This document shows, piece after piece, positions 51,014 through 60,299 of a stretch of 64,000 nt of DNA. Position numbers and translations under genes: made by a program. Every line of letters begins with the position of its first letter. Within the stretch, counting starts at the first letter, position 1. The notes beneath the pieces were generated by a model. The model made no database searches. It saw only the letters and a list, made by a program, of their open reading frames with translations, and was not told where the DNA came from. Source of the DNA: Acinetobacter bohemicus ANC 3994 (GTDB lineage Bacteria > Pseudomonadota > Gammaproteobacteria > Pseudomonadales > Moraxellaceae); the NCBI RefSeq assembly GCF_000367925.1, contig NZ_KB849175.1:23230-87229 (forward strand). Reading direction: 5' to 3'.

Positions 51014-53590
51014 ATGTCCAAGAGTGGCTTTGGTCAAATCTATCGTCAGTTTTCCAGTAAACTGCTTGACCTTGTGGTAACTCCACATGTTCTTGGTGAG
51101 GTTCCTACTGAACCGACAGCTACAGACGTAAAGACAGCAACAGACCAACCTATTCAACAAAAAATAGTCTGTTATGTTTTACAAAATTACTCGCGCAGCA
51201 ATGCCTTGATTGTGGATGGTGAAACACGGCGGCTAAAACTATCACCCGCGTTAAATCCATTGGTCATCGGTGATCATAAAGAAAAAGCATCGGTGTTATT
51301 TTTACAACATCACGATGAAAATAATTTACTCAATCCGCCGCCACACGCTTTTCCACCGCGCTTATTACGTCTGATCGATGTTTTAGAACAGCACCCTGAA
51401 ATTGATATTGAACTGATTCCTGTCACTGTGCTTTGGGGACGTTCACCCGATAAAGAAGATTCTTGGTTCAAGCTACTGTTTACCGATACTTGGGCAACCC
51501 CGGGTACAGTCAAACAATTGGTCAATATTGGTTTGCATGGTCGCCAGTCCTATTTAGAATTCCATAAAGGACAATCTTTACGTGCACTGATCAATTTTGC
51601 CAAAAAGACCCACCCGAACTTATCTCCTGCGACCTATATTCTCAATACCCTGAATAACTATTTAGATGGTCAACGTGAAGTCGTGCTTGGTCCTGACTTG
51701 TCAGACCGTCGTAATGTGGTGCATTCACTGATTAAATCACACGATGTACAAGATGCCATTCGTCGTGAAAGTATTCGTAGTAAAGTCAGCATGATTGAAG
51801 CTGAACGTCGCGCCATTGGTTATTTAAACGAAATTGTTTCTGACTATTCACATTCGGCGGTTCGCTTTGCCGATATGGCACTCACGCGTTTATGGACCCA
51901 GCTTTATGATGGCGTAGAAGTTCATAACTTCAGTACAGTCCGTGAACTGGCCAAAGACTACCAAATTATCTACACCCCATGTCACCGTAGCCACATTGAC
52001 TATTTATTACTATCTTATGTGATTTACAAACGTGGCATGATGGTTCCGTACATTGCCGCGGGCGATAATTTAAATATGCCTTTTGTCGGGCAATTACTGC
52101 GGGGTGGTGGTGCATTCTTTATCCGCCGGACCTTCCGTGGTAATGGCTTGTACACTACGGTATTTAAAGAATACCTGTACAGTATTTTGTCACGCAATAC
52201 GCCATTGGAATACTTCATTGAAGGTGGTCGTTCGCGGACGGGTCGCTTACTACCCGCCAAAACAGGCATGTTGGCCATGACCGTGCATAGTCATTTACGT
52301 GGTCGAGCTAAACCGATTGTGTTCTTACCGACCTACATTGGCTATGAACGCTTGATGGAAGGTTCAACTTATGTGGGCGAAATGCAAGGCAAGCCGAAAG
52401 AGTCTGAATCGATTGTCGGTATTTTAAAAAGCTTACGTAAAATCGAACGTATTTTCGGTAAAGTGCATGTTAACTTCGGTGAGCCAGTCTTTTTAGATGA
52501 TCTACTCAAAAAACATGGTGCCGACCAAATCAAAATTGAAAAGAATGATGAACCTATTCCGCAGCAAATATCGGATGCAGTGAATGGTTCAGCACATGCC
52601 ATCTTGGAAAATATTAATCGTGCTGTGGTGATCAATCCTGTATCGCTGTTGTCGTTGATCTTATTGGCCACCCCGAAACACACTTTAGATGAAGAAATTT
52701 GCATTAAACAGCTTGATGCCTATCGTAATTTAGTCACCGCTTTACCTTATGATGCACGCGCACAAGTGACACCGCTTTCGGGTAAAGAAATTATTGCCTA
52801 CGGTTTAAAACTCAAACTGATTAAACGCGTTAAGCATGTGTTAGGCGATATTATTGCAATTGAAGACAATCAAGCAGTATTGCTGACTTACTTCCGCAAT
52901 AACATTTTGCATGCCTTCGTCTTACCCTCTTTAATTGCGGCCTTGGTGAAACATAACGGCTCCATCCGCCGTGGTGATTTAATCAGTGTGATTCGTACAC
53001 TTTATCCATTCTTAAAAGCTGAATTGTTCTTAAAGTGGCAAGATGATGAACTCAAAGATCAAATCTGCGCTTATGTCGATGCATTAATTAACGCGAAACT
53101 GATTGCAGCCGATGCCGAAGATCATCTGATTTCCCCTGCACCGAATTCAGAAGATCACAATCAATTGGTGGTGCTTGCTGCACCTGTCATGCAAAGTCTT
53201 GAGCGTTATTACATGACGTTGGCTTTAATTACCCAACGCGGTTCAGGCAATATTTCGATTCGTCAGGTGGAAGAACTCAGTCATTTGGTCGGTCAACGTC
53301 TATCTGTGCTTTATGAATTCAACTCACCTGAATTCTTTGATAAAGCCTTATTCCAAAGCTTTATGAAAGTCTTGACGCAACAAGGTTACATTCGCAACAA
53401 CGAAAACAATGCCATTGTGTTTGATGAGAACTTCCAGAATGTTGCCCAGTACGCCAATTTAGTTTTGGATGATGTCACCCTGCAAATGTTGCAACACATC
53501 ACCACTTTCAGCGATGAAGAGCTGAAAGACACTCTAGACAAAGTGGCTGCTGAACAAGCGAAAAAACGATTGAAGCGTAAGAAAAAATAA
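51014..53590 (+). CDS. plsB: Glycerol-3-phosphate 1-O-acyltransferase PlsB
   Basis: This 858-residue inner-membrane enzyme makes lysophosphatidic acid, the first step of phospholipid synthesis. The acyltransferase HxxxxD motif is CHRSHIDYLLL (His324, Asp329), followed by GGAFFIRRTFRGN, YFIEGGRSRTGRLL and VFLPTYIGYERLMEG as blocks 2 to 4. I take ATG 51014 with the GGAG box; a GTG two codons upstream is less likely. Length is close to E. coli (807) with a basic KRLKRKKK end. It has no operon partner. Confidence 0.96.
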   Translation: MSKSGFGQIYRQFSSKLLDLVVTPHVLGEVPTEPTATDVKTATDQPIQQKIVCYVLQNYSRSNALIVDGETRRLKLSPALNPLVIGDHKEKASVLFLQHHDENNLLNPPPHAFPPRLLRLIDVLEQHPEIDIELIPVTVLWGRSPDKEDSWFKLLFTDTWATPGTVKQLVNIGLHGRQSYLEFHKGQSLRALINFAKKTHPNLSPATYILNTLNNYLDGQREVVLGPDLSDRRNVVHSLIKSHDVQDAIRRESIRSKVSMIEAERRAIGYLNEIVSDYSHSAVRFADMALTRLWTQLYDGVEVHNFSTVRELAKDYQIIYTPCHRSHIDYLLLSYVIYKRGMMVPYIAAGDNLNMPFVGQLLRGGGAFFIRRTFRGNGLYTTVFKEYLYSILSRNTPLEYFIEGGRSRTGRLLPAKTGMLAMTVHSHLRGRAKPIVFLPTYIGYERLMEGSTYVGEMQGKPKESESIVGILKSLRKIERIFGKVHVNFGEPVFLDDLLKKHGADQIKIEKNDEPIPQQISDAVNGSAHAILENINRAVVINPVSLLSLILLATPKHTLDEEICIKQLDAYRNLVTALPYDARAQVTPLSGKEIIAYGLKLKLIKRVKHVLGDIIAIEDNQAVLLTYFRNNILHAFVLPSLIAALVKHNGSIRRGDLISVIRTLYPFLKAELFLKWQDDELKDQICAYVDALINAKLIAADAEDHLISPAPNSEDHNQLVVLAAPVMQSLERYYMTLALITQRGSGNISIRQVEELSHLVGQRLSVLYEFNSPEFFDKALFQSFMKVLTQQGYIRNNENNAIVFDENFQNVAQYANLVLDDVTLQMLQHITTFSDEELKDTLDKVAAEQAKKRLKRKKK

Positions 53591-53605
53591 AGTAAAAATG
53601 CTTTT

Positions 53606-53702
53606 CTTCTCCCCTTTTAAAGGTGAGAAGAATTGCTATACAAGGGGAAGGTTTTTATTTTAATCCTCCCCTAATCCCTCCTTTAAAAAAGGAGGGGGAT
53701 TT
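53606..53702. repeat. Pair of palindromic repeats after plsB
   Basis: Two hairpins lie between convergent genes. The first is CTTCTCCCC with a TTT/AAA core and GGTGAGAAG (53606-53630). The second is ATCCCTCCTTT with AAAAAAGGAGGGGGAT (53673-53702). The second resembles the CCCTAA-CCCTCCTTTAAAAAAGGAGGG palindromes dispersed in many bacterial genomes. They may act as terminators or be REP-like repeats. Confidence 0.65.
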
Positions 53703-53707
53703 ATTTA

Positions 53708-54511
53708 TCACTTTCCGAACATCTCTAAATAATCCTCAAAACAATCCTTATGCTGTAACTGAAAACCCATTTCAGCCATTCGTGTGGCATAAATTCTTTT
53801 TCCAGAACATTCATCACTTTGCAAAACCAATTCAGGCAGATTCAATTGTCGTTGGAACCATTGAATCGTTTCATGTAAAAGACTGGGCTGATTATTGCTA
53901 ACAATATACGATTTTTCAGCATGTTCCACGTGAAGCAAATTCGCCAAAAAACTTGCCAGATCATCAATATGAATTCGATTTGACCAGTGGCGGTTCGGGT
54001 AAGTTTTAGTTTTTTCAGCCAACTTCAGCATTCGAGCCACCGATGTGCCATAAATGCCAGTCGGACGAATGATGATACTTGCAGATGGATAAGCCTGCTG
54101 CCAAAGCTGCTCCATCTTTAACAAAAGTCGTCCCTGTTCATCATTGGGCTTCATTACAGATTCATCATCGATGCGCTCACCATGATTTTCACCATAGACT
54201 CGCGTGGACGACACAACCACAACCTTTTGCACAGGATGCTGTTTTAAAGCATTGCTGATGGGTTGTACCGAATCGACATACACCCGTTGATAAGCCTCGG
54301 GCGTACTTTCATTTGGACTCAACAACACATAGACCCAATCAATCGGTGGAATATGAGCTAAATTCAGCTGATGTACATCTTGAATGAGATGAGTTGCGTA
54401 TTCATCCATTTTAGCACTTTGGCTGATTGTGGTAATTTGGTGCCCTTGCTCAAATAGTTGTTTAGCAACACGCCAAGATGTTTTACCATAACCGATAAAT
54501 AAAATATGCAT
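53708..54511 (-). CDS. NAD-dependent epimerase/dehydratase-family (SDR) protein
   Basis: This 267-residue Rossmann-fold protein has the NAD-binding start MHILFIGYGKTSWRVAKQL (GxGxxxxR variant), the catalytic-region segment VVVVSSTRVYGENHGE (Tyr in VYG) and a C-terminal half with IIIRPTGIYG. It resembles atypical extended SDRs of the YeeZ type. I start at ATG 54511; a GTG at 54517 precedes it. It is divergent from recG by about 34 bp. The substrate is unknown. Confidence 0.85.
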   Translation of the reverse strand: MHILFIGYGKTSWRVAKQLFEQGHQITTISQSAKMDEYATHLIQDVHQLNLAHIPPIDWVYVLLSPNESTPEAYQRVYVDSVQPISNALKQHPVQKVVVVSSTRVYGENHGERIDDESVMKPNDEQGRLLLKMEQLWQQAYPSASIIIRPTGIYGTSVARMLKLAEKTKTYPNRHWSNRIHIDDLASFLANLLHVEHAEKSYIVSNNQPSLLHETIQWFQRQLNLPELVLQSDECSGKRIYATRMAEMGFQLQHKDCFEDYLEMFGK

Positions 54512-54545
54512 AAGCACCTGATTACATAACCTAAGTTGAGGGGAA

Positions 54546-56591
54546 ATGGCTGCCGTCCATCAATTACAAGGGGTAGGAACTGCCTCTGCTGCATTACTGG
54601 AAAAACTGAATATTTTCACCACAGATGATTTACTGTTTCATCTGCCACGTGATTATGAAGATCGTAGCACGATCATCGCCATGAACCAATTGATCGTGGG
54701 GCGCAGTTATTTGCTCGAAGGCCTGGTCAAAGGTGTCGATTTCCCCCCCGGTAAACGCAAGTCTATGGCGGTGTTATTACAGGATGATTTTAGCAAAGTC
54801 ACTTTACGTTTTTATCATGTGTATAAAGCCCTGACGGATCGTGCCAAAATCGGCAATCGTCTGCGAATATTTGGTGAAGTCCGTGTCGGTGCACGCGGTT
54901 TAGAACTTTATCATCCAGAAATACAGCTAATTACTGAACATACCCCTCTGCCTAAAACTGAACTCACCGCCATTTATCCAGCTACAGAGGGTTTAACGCA
55001 GCCCAAGCTACGTGAATATGTTAAACAGGCCCTTAAACAACACAGTGATGATCTCCCTGAACTGTTACCAGCAAAATTCACCAATGGTTATGCACTCAAG
55101 CAAGCGCTAGAATATATTCATGAACCGCCCACCAATGCCAACATGTTGCAATTGGCACAAGGTTCACACCCTGCCCAGCAACGCTTAATCTTTGAAGAAT
55201 TGGTTGCCCATCAACTGAGCCTACTTTCACGTCGGGCTTATATTCAGCAAATTGCAGCACCGTCATTTTCAGTCAGTCAAAACTTTGCCAAACAACTGTT
55301 GGCAAGCTTACCGTTTAGCATGACCGATGCACAAAAACGGGTCTCTAAAGAAATTGCACAAGACTTAAAACAAAACAAACCCATGCTGCGTCTGGTTCAG
55401 GGTGATGTCGGTGCAGGCAAAACACTGGTGGCGGGTATTGCCGCGTGTCATGCCTTAGAAGAAGGTTGGCAAGTGGCCCTGATGGCACCGACGGAAATTT
55501 TAGCAGAACAACATTATTTAAATTTTAAAAAATGGTTTGAACCGCTGGGCTTAACCGTGTCATGGCTGTCAGGCAAACAAAAAGGTAAAGCGCGTGCGGC
55601 AGCCGAGCAAAGCATTAAAGATGGCTCAGCCCATTTAGTCATCGGCACACATGCCTTATTTCAAGACAATGTTGCCTTTGCCAAACTCGGTTTGGTGATT
55701 ATTGATGAACAACATCGCTTTGGGGTCGATCAGCGTCTAGCACTACGCAATAAGGGTGCGCAGAATATGACCCCACATCAATTGGTGATGACAGCCACCC
55801 CTATCCCCCGCACCTTGGCGATGTCGGCATATGGTGATTTGGATACCTCTGTAATTGATGAATTACCGCCTGGACGAACCCCGATTCAAACCGTGACCAT
55901 TCCGCTGGATCGTCGTGAAGAGGTTTTAAATCGTATCGCCAGTAATTGTGCGGAAGGCAAACAAGCCTATTGGGTCTGTACCTTGGTGGAACAATCCGAA
56001 ACTTTAGATGCACAAGCCGCTGAAGCTACTTTTGCTGAAATTAAAGACCGCTTTCCTCATCTAAACACGGGCTTAGTCCATGGCAAAATGAAAGCCGATG
56101 AAAAGCAATTGGTGATGCAGCAATTTAAAGACAATCAATTACAATTACTGATTGCCACAACAGTCATTGAAGTGGGCGTGGACGTGCCGAACGCATCCAT
56201 CATGGTGATTGAAAATGCAGAACGCCTCGGGCTGTCCCAACTGCATCAGCTTCGTGGACGTGTCGGACGTGGTGCAACAGCCAGTTTTTGTGCCCTGCTC
56301 TACAAACATCCTTTATCGCAAAATGGACAAGAACGTCTACGCATTATGCGCGAAACCAACGATGGTTTTATCATTGCAGAAAAAGACTTGGAAATTCGTG
56401 GGCCGGGTGAATTACTCGGCACCAAACAAACGGGCGATATGGGTTTTCGGGTGGCGAAATTAGAACGAGATGATCATTTACTCAATCAAGCGCATTATGT
56501 GGCGCAGCAAATTTTAAAAGATTATCCTGAAAATGCGCAGGCTTTGTTAAAACGCTGGCTACCTGAAGCACCACGCTATGCCTATGTCTAG
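54546..56591 (+). CDS. recG: ATP-dependent DNA helicase RecG
   Basis: This 681-residue helicase remodels stalled replication forks and Holliday junctions. The N-terminal OB wedge domain covers about 1-200. The helicase motifs are I (GDVGAGKTLVAG), Ia (APTEILAEQHY), II (IIDEQHRFG), III (MTATPIPRTLA), and IV to VI (TTVIEVGVDVPNASIMVIENAERLGLSQLHQLRGRVGRG). A wedge-proximal region KRKSMAVLLQD is present. Length is normal (E. coli 693). GAGGGGAA lies before the ATG. Confidence 0.97.
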   Translation: MAAVHQLQGVGTASAALLEKLNIFTTDDLLFHLPRDYEDRSTIIAMNQLIVGRSYLLEGLVKGVDFPPGKRKSMAVLLQDDFSKVTLRFYHVYKALTDRAKIGNRLRIFGEVRVGARGLELYHPEIQLITEHTPLPKTELTAIYPATEGLTQPKLREYVKQALKQHSDDLPELLPAKFTNGYALKQALEYIHEPPTNANMLQLAQGSHPAQQRLIFEELVAHQLSLLSRRAYIQQIAAPSFSVSQNFAKQLLASLPFSMTDAQKRVSKEIAQDLKQNKPMLRLVQGDVGAGKTLVAGIAACHALEEGWQVALMAPTEILAEQHYLNFKKWFEPLGLTVSWLSGKQKGKARAAAEQSIKDGSAHLVIGTHALFQDNVAFAKLGLVIIDEQHRFGVDQRLALRNKGAQNMTPHQLVMTATPIPRTLAMSAYGDLDTSVIDELPPGRTPIQTVTIPLDRREEVLNRIASNCAEGKQAYWVCTLVEQSETLDAQAAEATFAEIKDRFPHLNTGLVHGKMKADEKQLVMQQFKDNQLQLLIATTVIEVGVDVPNASIMVIENAERLGLSQLHQLRGRVGRGATASFCALLYKHPLSQNGQERLRIMRETNDGFIIAEKDLEIRGPGELLGTKQTGDMGFRVAKLERDDHLLNQAHYVAQQILKDYPENAQALLKRWLPEAPRYAYV

Positions 56592-56609
56592 AAGAATAGG
56601 ACAGTTAAA

Positions 56610-56996
56610 ATGACGCAAAATATCCCTGTTCCATATGATGCAGAATTTCAATCGCCAATTCCAAGCATTTGGAGGGACTGCATTATTCAAATGGTTGAGG
56701 CTTTTAAAGATAAAGATTTTGAACGTTTAAACACGCTTCCCTATGTTCAATGTATTGACTTAGCATACGCTGCCGAGATTGCAAAAAATATTGATGATTA
56801 TGGCGCTCATCTCATGAGCTTAGCTGAAGAATCATGGCATACATCCGTATGCTTATATATGGAAAATGAATCTTGGCAAGCCATTATCGATTTATTTACC
56901 GTTGAAGAAGGCAGAAGTGATTTAATCCTTGATCTTTTTATCATCAAGAAAGAAGATCAATTTATATTTCAAATTAATAATATTTATGTCCCATAA
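56610..56996 (+). CDS. Hypothetical protein between recG and comF
   Basis: This 128-residue protein of unknown function is soluble and acidic, with no signal or helix bundle of membrane type. Recognisable strands are VCLYMENESWQAIIDLFTVEEGRSDLILDLFIIKKE..FIFQINNIYVP, a compact beta-rich C-terminus that vaguely recalls small immunity-like domains (a DUF7668-type pattern, from memory). The AGGACAG box precedes the ATG, 19 bp after recG, so it may be cotranscribed. I cannot assign a role. Confidence 0.7.
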   Translation: MTQNIPVPYDAEFQSPIPSIWRDCIIQMVEAFKDKDFERLNTLPYVQCIDLAYAAEIAKNIDDYGAHLMSLAEESWHTSVCLYMENESWQAIIDLFTVEEGRSDLILDLFIIKKEDQFIFQINNIYVP

Positions 56997-57040
56997 TCAA
57001 TTGATGATCAATAAAATAAAAATATAATCTTGAGAATAAA

Positions 57041-57673
57041 ATGCTTCAATTCATTAACCCATTACTTCACAAAGCTCTACAAAGCATCTCGCCCTGTCAA
57101 CTCTGTAATACTGAGCAACAACAGATCCATTCGGTCTGTGCAGATTGCTGGCAACAATTACCGTGGTTGAAAAGTACCGTGCAACGACAGGAAATGGAGA
57201 TTCACAGTGCTTGTCATTATGACTACCCGATTGATCGTATCATTCAAAAATTTAAATACGAACAACAGCTGCATTTTCAGCAGCTACTGGCGGGCACATT
57301 CATGCAACTGCGGCTGCCCAAAATTCAAGCCATTGTACCGATGCCCATTTCCAATCAACGCCTAGCAGAACGCGGTTATAATCAGTCCTTGGTGCTTGGC
57401 AAGATTTTAGCCAAGCAATTAAACCTGCCAATTTGGCAACCCGTCACGCGCTTACAACAACATTCACAAAAAGGCTTAACTCGCCTAGAGCGCATTGAAA
57501 ATATTCAGCAGCAATTCCAAATCAATATAACGTCTAAACTGTGTTATCGCCGTGTGCTTATTTTGGATGATGTGGTGACGACAGGAAGTTCAATCTTTGC
57601 ATTAAAACAAAAACTTGAGCAATTGGGCTGTCAGAAAGTCTATGCTGCCTGTATCGCGAGTGCAGCGATTTAG
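57041..57673 (+). CDS. comF: ComF-family phosphoribosyltransferase-like protein
   Basis: This 210-residue cytoplasmic protein is linked to DNA uptake by natural transformation. The N-terminal four-Cys zinc finger is SPCQLC...HSVCADCW. The PRTase core has IVPMPISNQRLAERGYNQSLVLGKILAKQL and the PRPP loop VLILDDVVTTGSSI. Acinetobacter are often naturally competent, and ComF acts with the ComEC/DprA route. Length is normal. Confidence 0.92.
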   Translation: MLQFINPLLHKALQSISPCQLCNTEQQQIHSVCADCWQQLPWLKSTVQRQEMEIHSACHYDYPIDRIIQKFKYEQQLHFQQLLAGTFMQLRLPKIQAIVPMPISNQRLAERGYNQSLVLGKILAKQLNLPIWQPVTRLQQHSQKGLTRLERIENIQQQFQINITSKLCYRRVLILDDVVTTGSSIFALKQKLEQLGCQKVYAACIASAAI

Positions 57674-57716
57674 ACCATCGCTGCATCATTTTTCTCGCGT
57701 AGCATAATAGACTAAA

Positions 57717-58118
57717 TCAAACCTCAGCCTGTAAATAGTTTTTTACCCATGGCATCACGATTTCTGTGGTTAAGGGCGCAAGTAAGGTACTTTGATCATT
57801 CAAATCTACCCATTTCATCTCGGCAATTTCGGCATCAATTTTGGGTGCATGATCCAATGTCACGACATAAACATAACTGACCAATTGATGATCGGGTTCA
57901 TTTGCCGTCGCTGTTTCATAACGCCCAACAAATTGTTCAATCTGTGCCTGACAACCAATTTCTTCCTGAATTTCCCGAAGCATGGTTGCTTCAGGCAATT
58001 CATTGGGTTCCAACTTACCACCAACCTGCATAAAACATGCGGTATGATGCTTGCGCACCACTAAAAGCTGCTGTTGAGCATTTAAAATAATTGCTGCGGC
58101 AACGGTAATCACCTTCAT
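57717..58118 (-). CDS. Nudix hydrolase
   Basis: This 133-residue pyrophosphatase has the complete Nudix box GKLEPNELPEATMLREIQEEIG. The rest has the mutator-like short fold. I start at ATG 58118, placed two bases after the stop of the upstream LOG-family gene, so the two overlap translationally. The substrate (8-oxo-GTP, ADP-ribose or another) is not determined. Confidence 0.9.
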   Translation of the reverse strand: MKVITVAAAIILNAQQQLLVVRKHHTACFMQVGGKLEPNELPEATMLREIQEEIGCQAQIEQFVGRYETATANEPDHQLVSYVYVVTLDHAPKIDAEIAEMKWVDLNDQSTLLAPLTTEIVMPWVKNYLQAEV

Positions 58119-58120
58119 CT

Positions 58121-58711
58121 TTATTTCACCAAACCCTGCTGATCGACCATACCCCATTTCGGTTGCGGTGCTTGAAAAGCATCAAATTGTTGCAAAATCT
58201 GATCGATCGAATCTGAGGCAATAATGCTTTCAGAAAAGCGAGCATGGGTAAAACCTTTGGCTGTGGTCAACTGGATAAATTTCAGTAAATCATCATAAAA
58301 CCCTTCTACATTTAAAAATGCACACGGTTTTAAATGAATCCCCAGTTGCGCCCAAGTCCACTGCTCAAAAATTTCTTCCAAGGTGCCTGCACCACCGGGC
58401 AATGCAATAAAGGCATCAGACAATTCCGACATCTTGGTTTTACGTTCATGCATATTTTTTACCACATGCAATTCCGTTAAATGTGGATGTGCAAGTTCCC
58501 GATCCACCAAGGCACTCGGAATAACACCAATCACTTTGCCGCCTGCCTGCAATGCACTATCTGCGACAACCCCCATCAAGCCTGAACGACCACCGCCATA
58601 CACCAGTGTTTTGCCTTGCCCAGCAATGGTTTGACCCATTTTTTGTGCCGTGTCTAGAAAAATGGAATCCGTTCCAATAGCTGAACCACAAAAAATTGCG
58701 ATAGAATTCAT
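58121..58711 (-). CDS. LOG-family (TIGR00730) nucleoside monophosphate phosphoribohydrolase-like protein
   Basis: This 196-residue Rossmann-fold protein has the LOG motifs LPGGAGTLEEIFEQWTW (PGGxGTxxE) and GGGRSGLMGVVADSAL. The plant homologues activate cytokinins; bacterial ones hydrolyse 5'-AMP-type nucleotides to free base. An adjacent ATG three bases upstream (58714) is equally possible; an even longer reading would add nine unlikely residues. It is cotranscribed with the Nudix gene. Confidence 0.88.
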   Translation of the reverse strand: MNSIAIFCGSAIGTDSIFLDTAQKMGQTIAGQGKTLVYGGGRSGLMGVVADSALQAGGKVIGVIPSALVDRELAHPHLTELHVVKNMHERKTKMSELSDAFIALPGGAGTLEEIFEQWTWAQLGIHLKPCAFLNVEGFYDDLLKFIQLTTAKGFTHARFSESIIASDSIDQILQQFDAFQAPQPKWGMVDQQGLVK

Positions 58712-58866
58712 CATTTTTTCACCCTGTTTTGAAAATGTCATACTATTAAAGTAAATTTTAAGGAGATTTTTTCATAAAAAAGCAATTCGATCAGTGTTTT
58801 TATTCAATTCCTTGTCTAAAATACACCCATTGATTAAACCAGACTGCGCAAGGGAGCAAAGACAGC

Positions 58867-59880
58867 ATGCTTGAAGCCTTTTACGCCACAGAGCGCGGTA
58901 GTTTGGAAGATGCCACTATTAATGGGGGCTTTGATCTTCATCCAGATTTAGTGTGGATTGACTTAATTGCACCCTCACAAGAAGAACAACAATGGGTCCT
59001 TGATGCTTATGAGCAAAACCTACCCACGCTAAAATCCTTAGAAGACATCTCTTCATCGGCACGATTCTACCGTGATGATGATGGTATTTTACATATCAGC
59101 ACCTACTTTTTAACGAAAAATAAAAACTTTCAAGTGGATGGTGAACCAGATGACAATTCCAGTATTTTAGCCACAGTACAAACCGTTGCTTTCATTTTGC
59201 ATAAAGAACGCTTATTTACCTTACGTGGTGAAAAGCTGGTCGCATTTCGTGCCTTTCGCGCCCGTGCTCGCCGTAATGACTATGAAATTGACTATAAAGA
59301 TCCGACGTGGGTGTTACTCGGCTTACTTGAAGCCAAACTCGATGAACTTGCGGATATCTTGGAAGATATCCACAAAGACCTAGAAAAATACTCTACAGAA
59401 GTGCTCAACAATCGTCATCGTGAACAAATACTTGATTTAGATGACATGATTACCCGCCTAGCACAACTCGAAGATATGCTAGGGAAAGCACAATTGTGTT
59501 TAATCGATTTACGACGCGTTTTAACCTTTCTCTCGCGTCCACGGGCTTTAGGCAGTCATATTTACGATGCCGATATTCGAGAACTCAGTGAAGATGTTCG
59601 CTCACTGGTTGAACATGATGCATTCTTATTCCAAAAGGTTCGATTCTTACTCGACACCACCTCTGGATTCATTAACACCGAACAGAATGATACGATTCGT
59701 CGCTTCTCCATCTTACCAAGTATGCTCGCGCCACCCATGCTGGTTGCCAGTATTTATGGTATGAATACAGATGTACTGCCTTTTGCTAGAGGAACGACCA
59801 GTTTTGTTATGGTGGGTATCATTCTAGTGGCCTTTTTTATTGGGCCGCTCATCTACTTCCGCTGGAAAAAATGGATTTAA
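58867..59880 (+). CDS. corA: Magnesium/cobalt transporter CorA
   Basis: This 337-residue pentameric channel has a large cytosolic alpha/beta and helical domain and two C-terminal helices. The family GMN motif is SIYGMNTDVLPF at the end of helix 1, followed by FVMVGIILVAFFIGPLIYFRWKKWI. The long helix region RHREQILDLDDMITRLAQLEDMLG is typical. It could be a zinc-effluxing ZntB-like member; GMN is shared. The basic tail is normal. Confidence 0.93.
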   Translation: MLEAFYATERGSLEDATINGGFDLHPDLVWIDLIAPSQEEQQWVLDAYEQNLPTLKSLEDISSSARFYRDDDGILHISTYFLTKNKNFQVDGEPDDNSSILATVQTVAFILHKERLFTLRGEKLVAFRAFRARARRNDYEIDYKDPTWVLLGLLEAKLDELADILEDIHKDLEKYSTEVLNNRHREQILDLDDMITRLAQLEDMLGKAQLCLIDLRRVLTFLSRPRALGSHIYDADIRELSEDVRSLVEHDAFLFQKVRFLLDTTSGFINTEQNDTIRRFSILPSMLAPPMLVASIYGMNTDVLPFARGTTSFVMVGIILVAFFIGPLIYFRWKKWI

Positions 59881-59950
59881 GCATGCCTTAAAAGCACTGC
59901 TTTTAAGGCGAAGCGCAAGAAATGCTCCCGATTTGATAAATGCCTATTTG

Positions 59951-59992
59951 CAGACAATAAAAAAGCACCTTACGGTGCTTTTTTATTGTCTG
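59951..59992. terminator. 19-bp perfect terminator between corA and mlaB
   Basis: CAGACAATAAAAAAGCACC (59951-59969) and GGTGCTTTTTTATTGTCTG (59974-59992) match perfectly around TTAC. It is bidirectional and ends 2 bp before the mlaB stop. A smaller perfect stem at 59885-59909 (GCCTTAAAAGC/GCTTTTAAGGC) precedes it. Confidence 0.93.
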
Positions 59993-59993
59993 T

Positions 59994-60293
59994 TCAAGCA
60001 ATTAACTGCAAATCATTTTGTAAATGACAGGCTTGAATAATTTTCATCATTCTTTCAGGAACCGCCTTAAACTGTATGCCTTGAGCTTGCGGCGTTTGAC
60101 GCAACCAACGCACCAATACGGCTAAAGCCAGCGTACTGCCCTGCTCTAACTTTGCCAAGTTCACCACCAACGGAAATTGATTCTGTGCTTGAATTAATTT
60201 CAAACCCTGTTGGTAATAGCTTTCCGCATTTGCATAATCTATTTTTCCAGAAACATATAATTCCTGATGAATGATTTCAATCACCGAACACAT
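59994..60293 (-). CDS. mlaB: MlaB, STAS-domain subunit
   Basis: This 99-residue cytosolic STAS protein binds MlaF and is needed to stabilise the MlaFEDB transporter. The sequence VVNLAKLEQGSTLALAVLVRWLRQTPQAQG has the STAS strand-helix with Ser-Thr at the site used for MlaF contact. It is the last gene of the operon, 6 bp after mlaC. Confidence 0.88.
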   Translation of the reverse strand: MCSVIEIIHQELYVSGKIDYANAESYYQQGLKLIQAQNQFPLVVNLAKLEQGSTLALAVLVRWLRQTPQAQGIQFKAVPERMMKIIQACHLQNDLQLIA

Positions 60294-60299
60294 ACTCCA

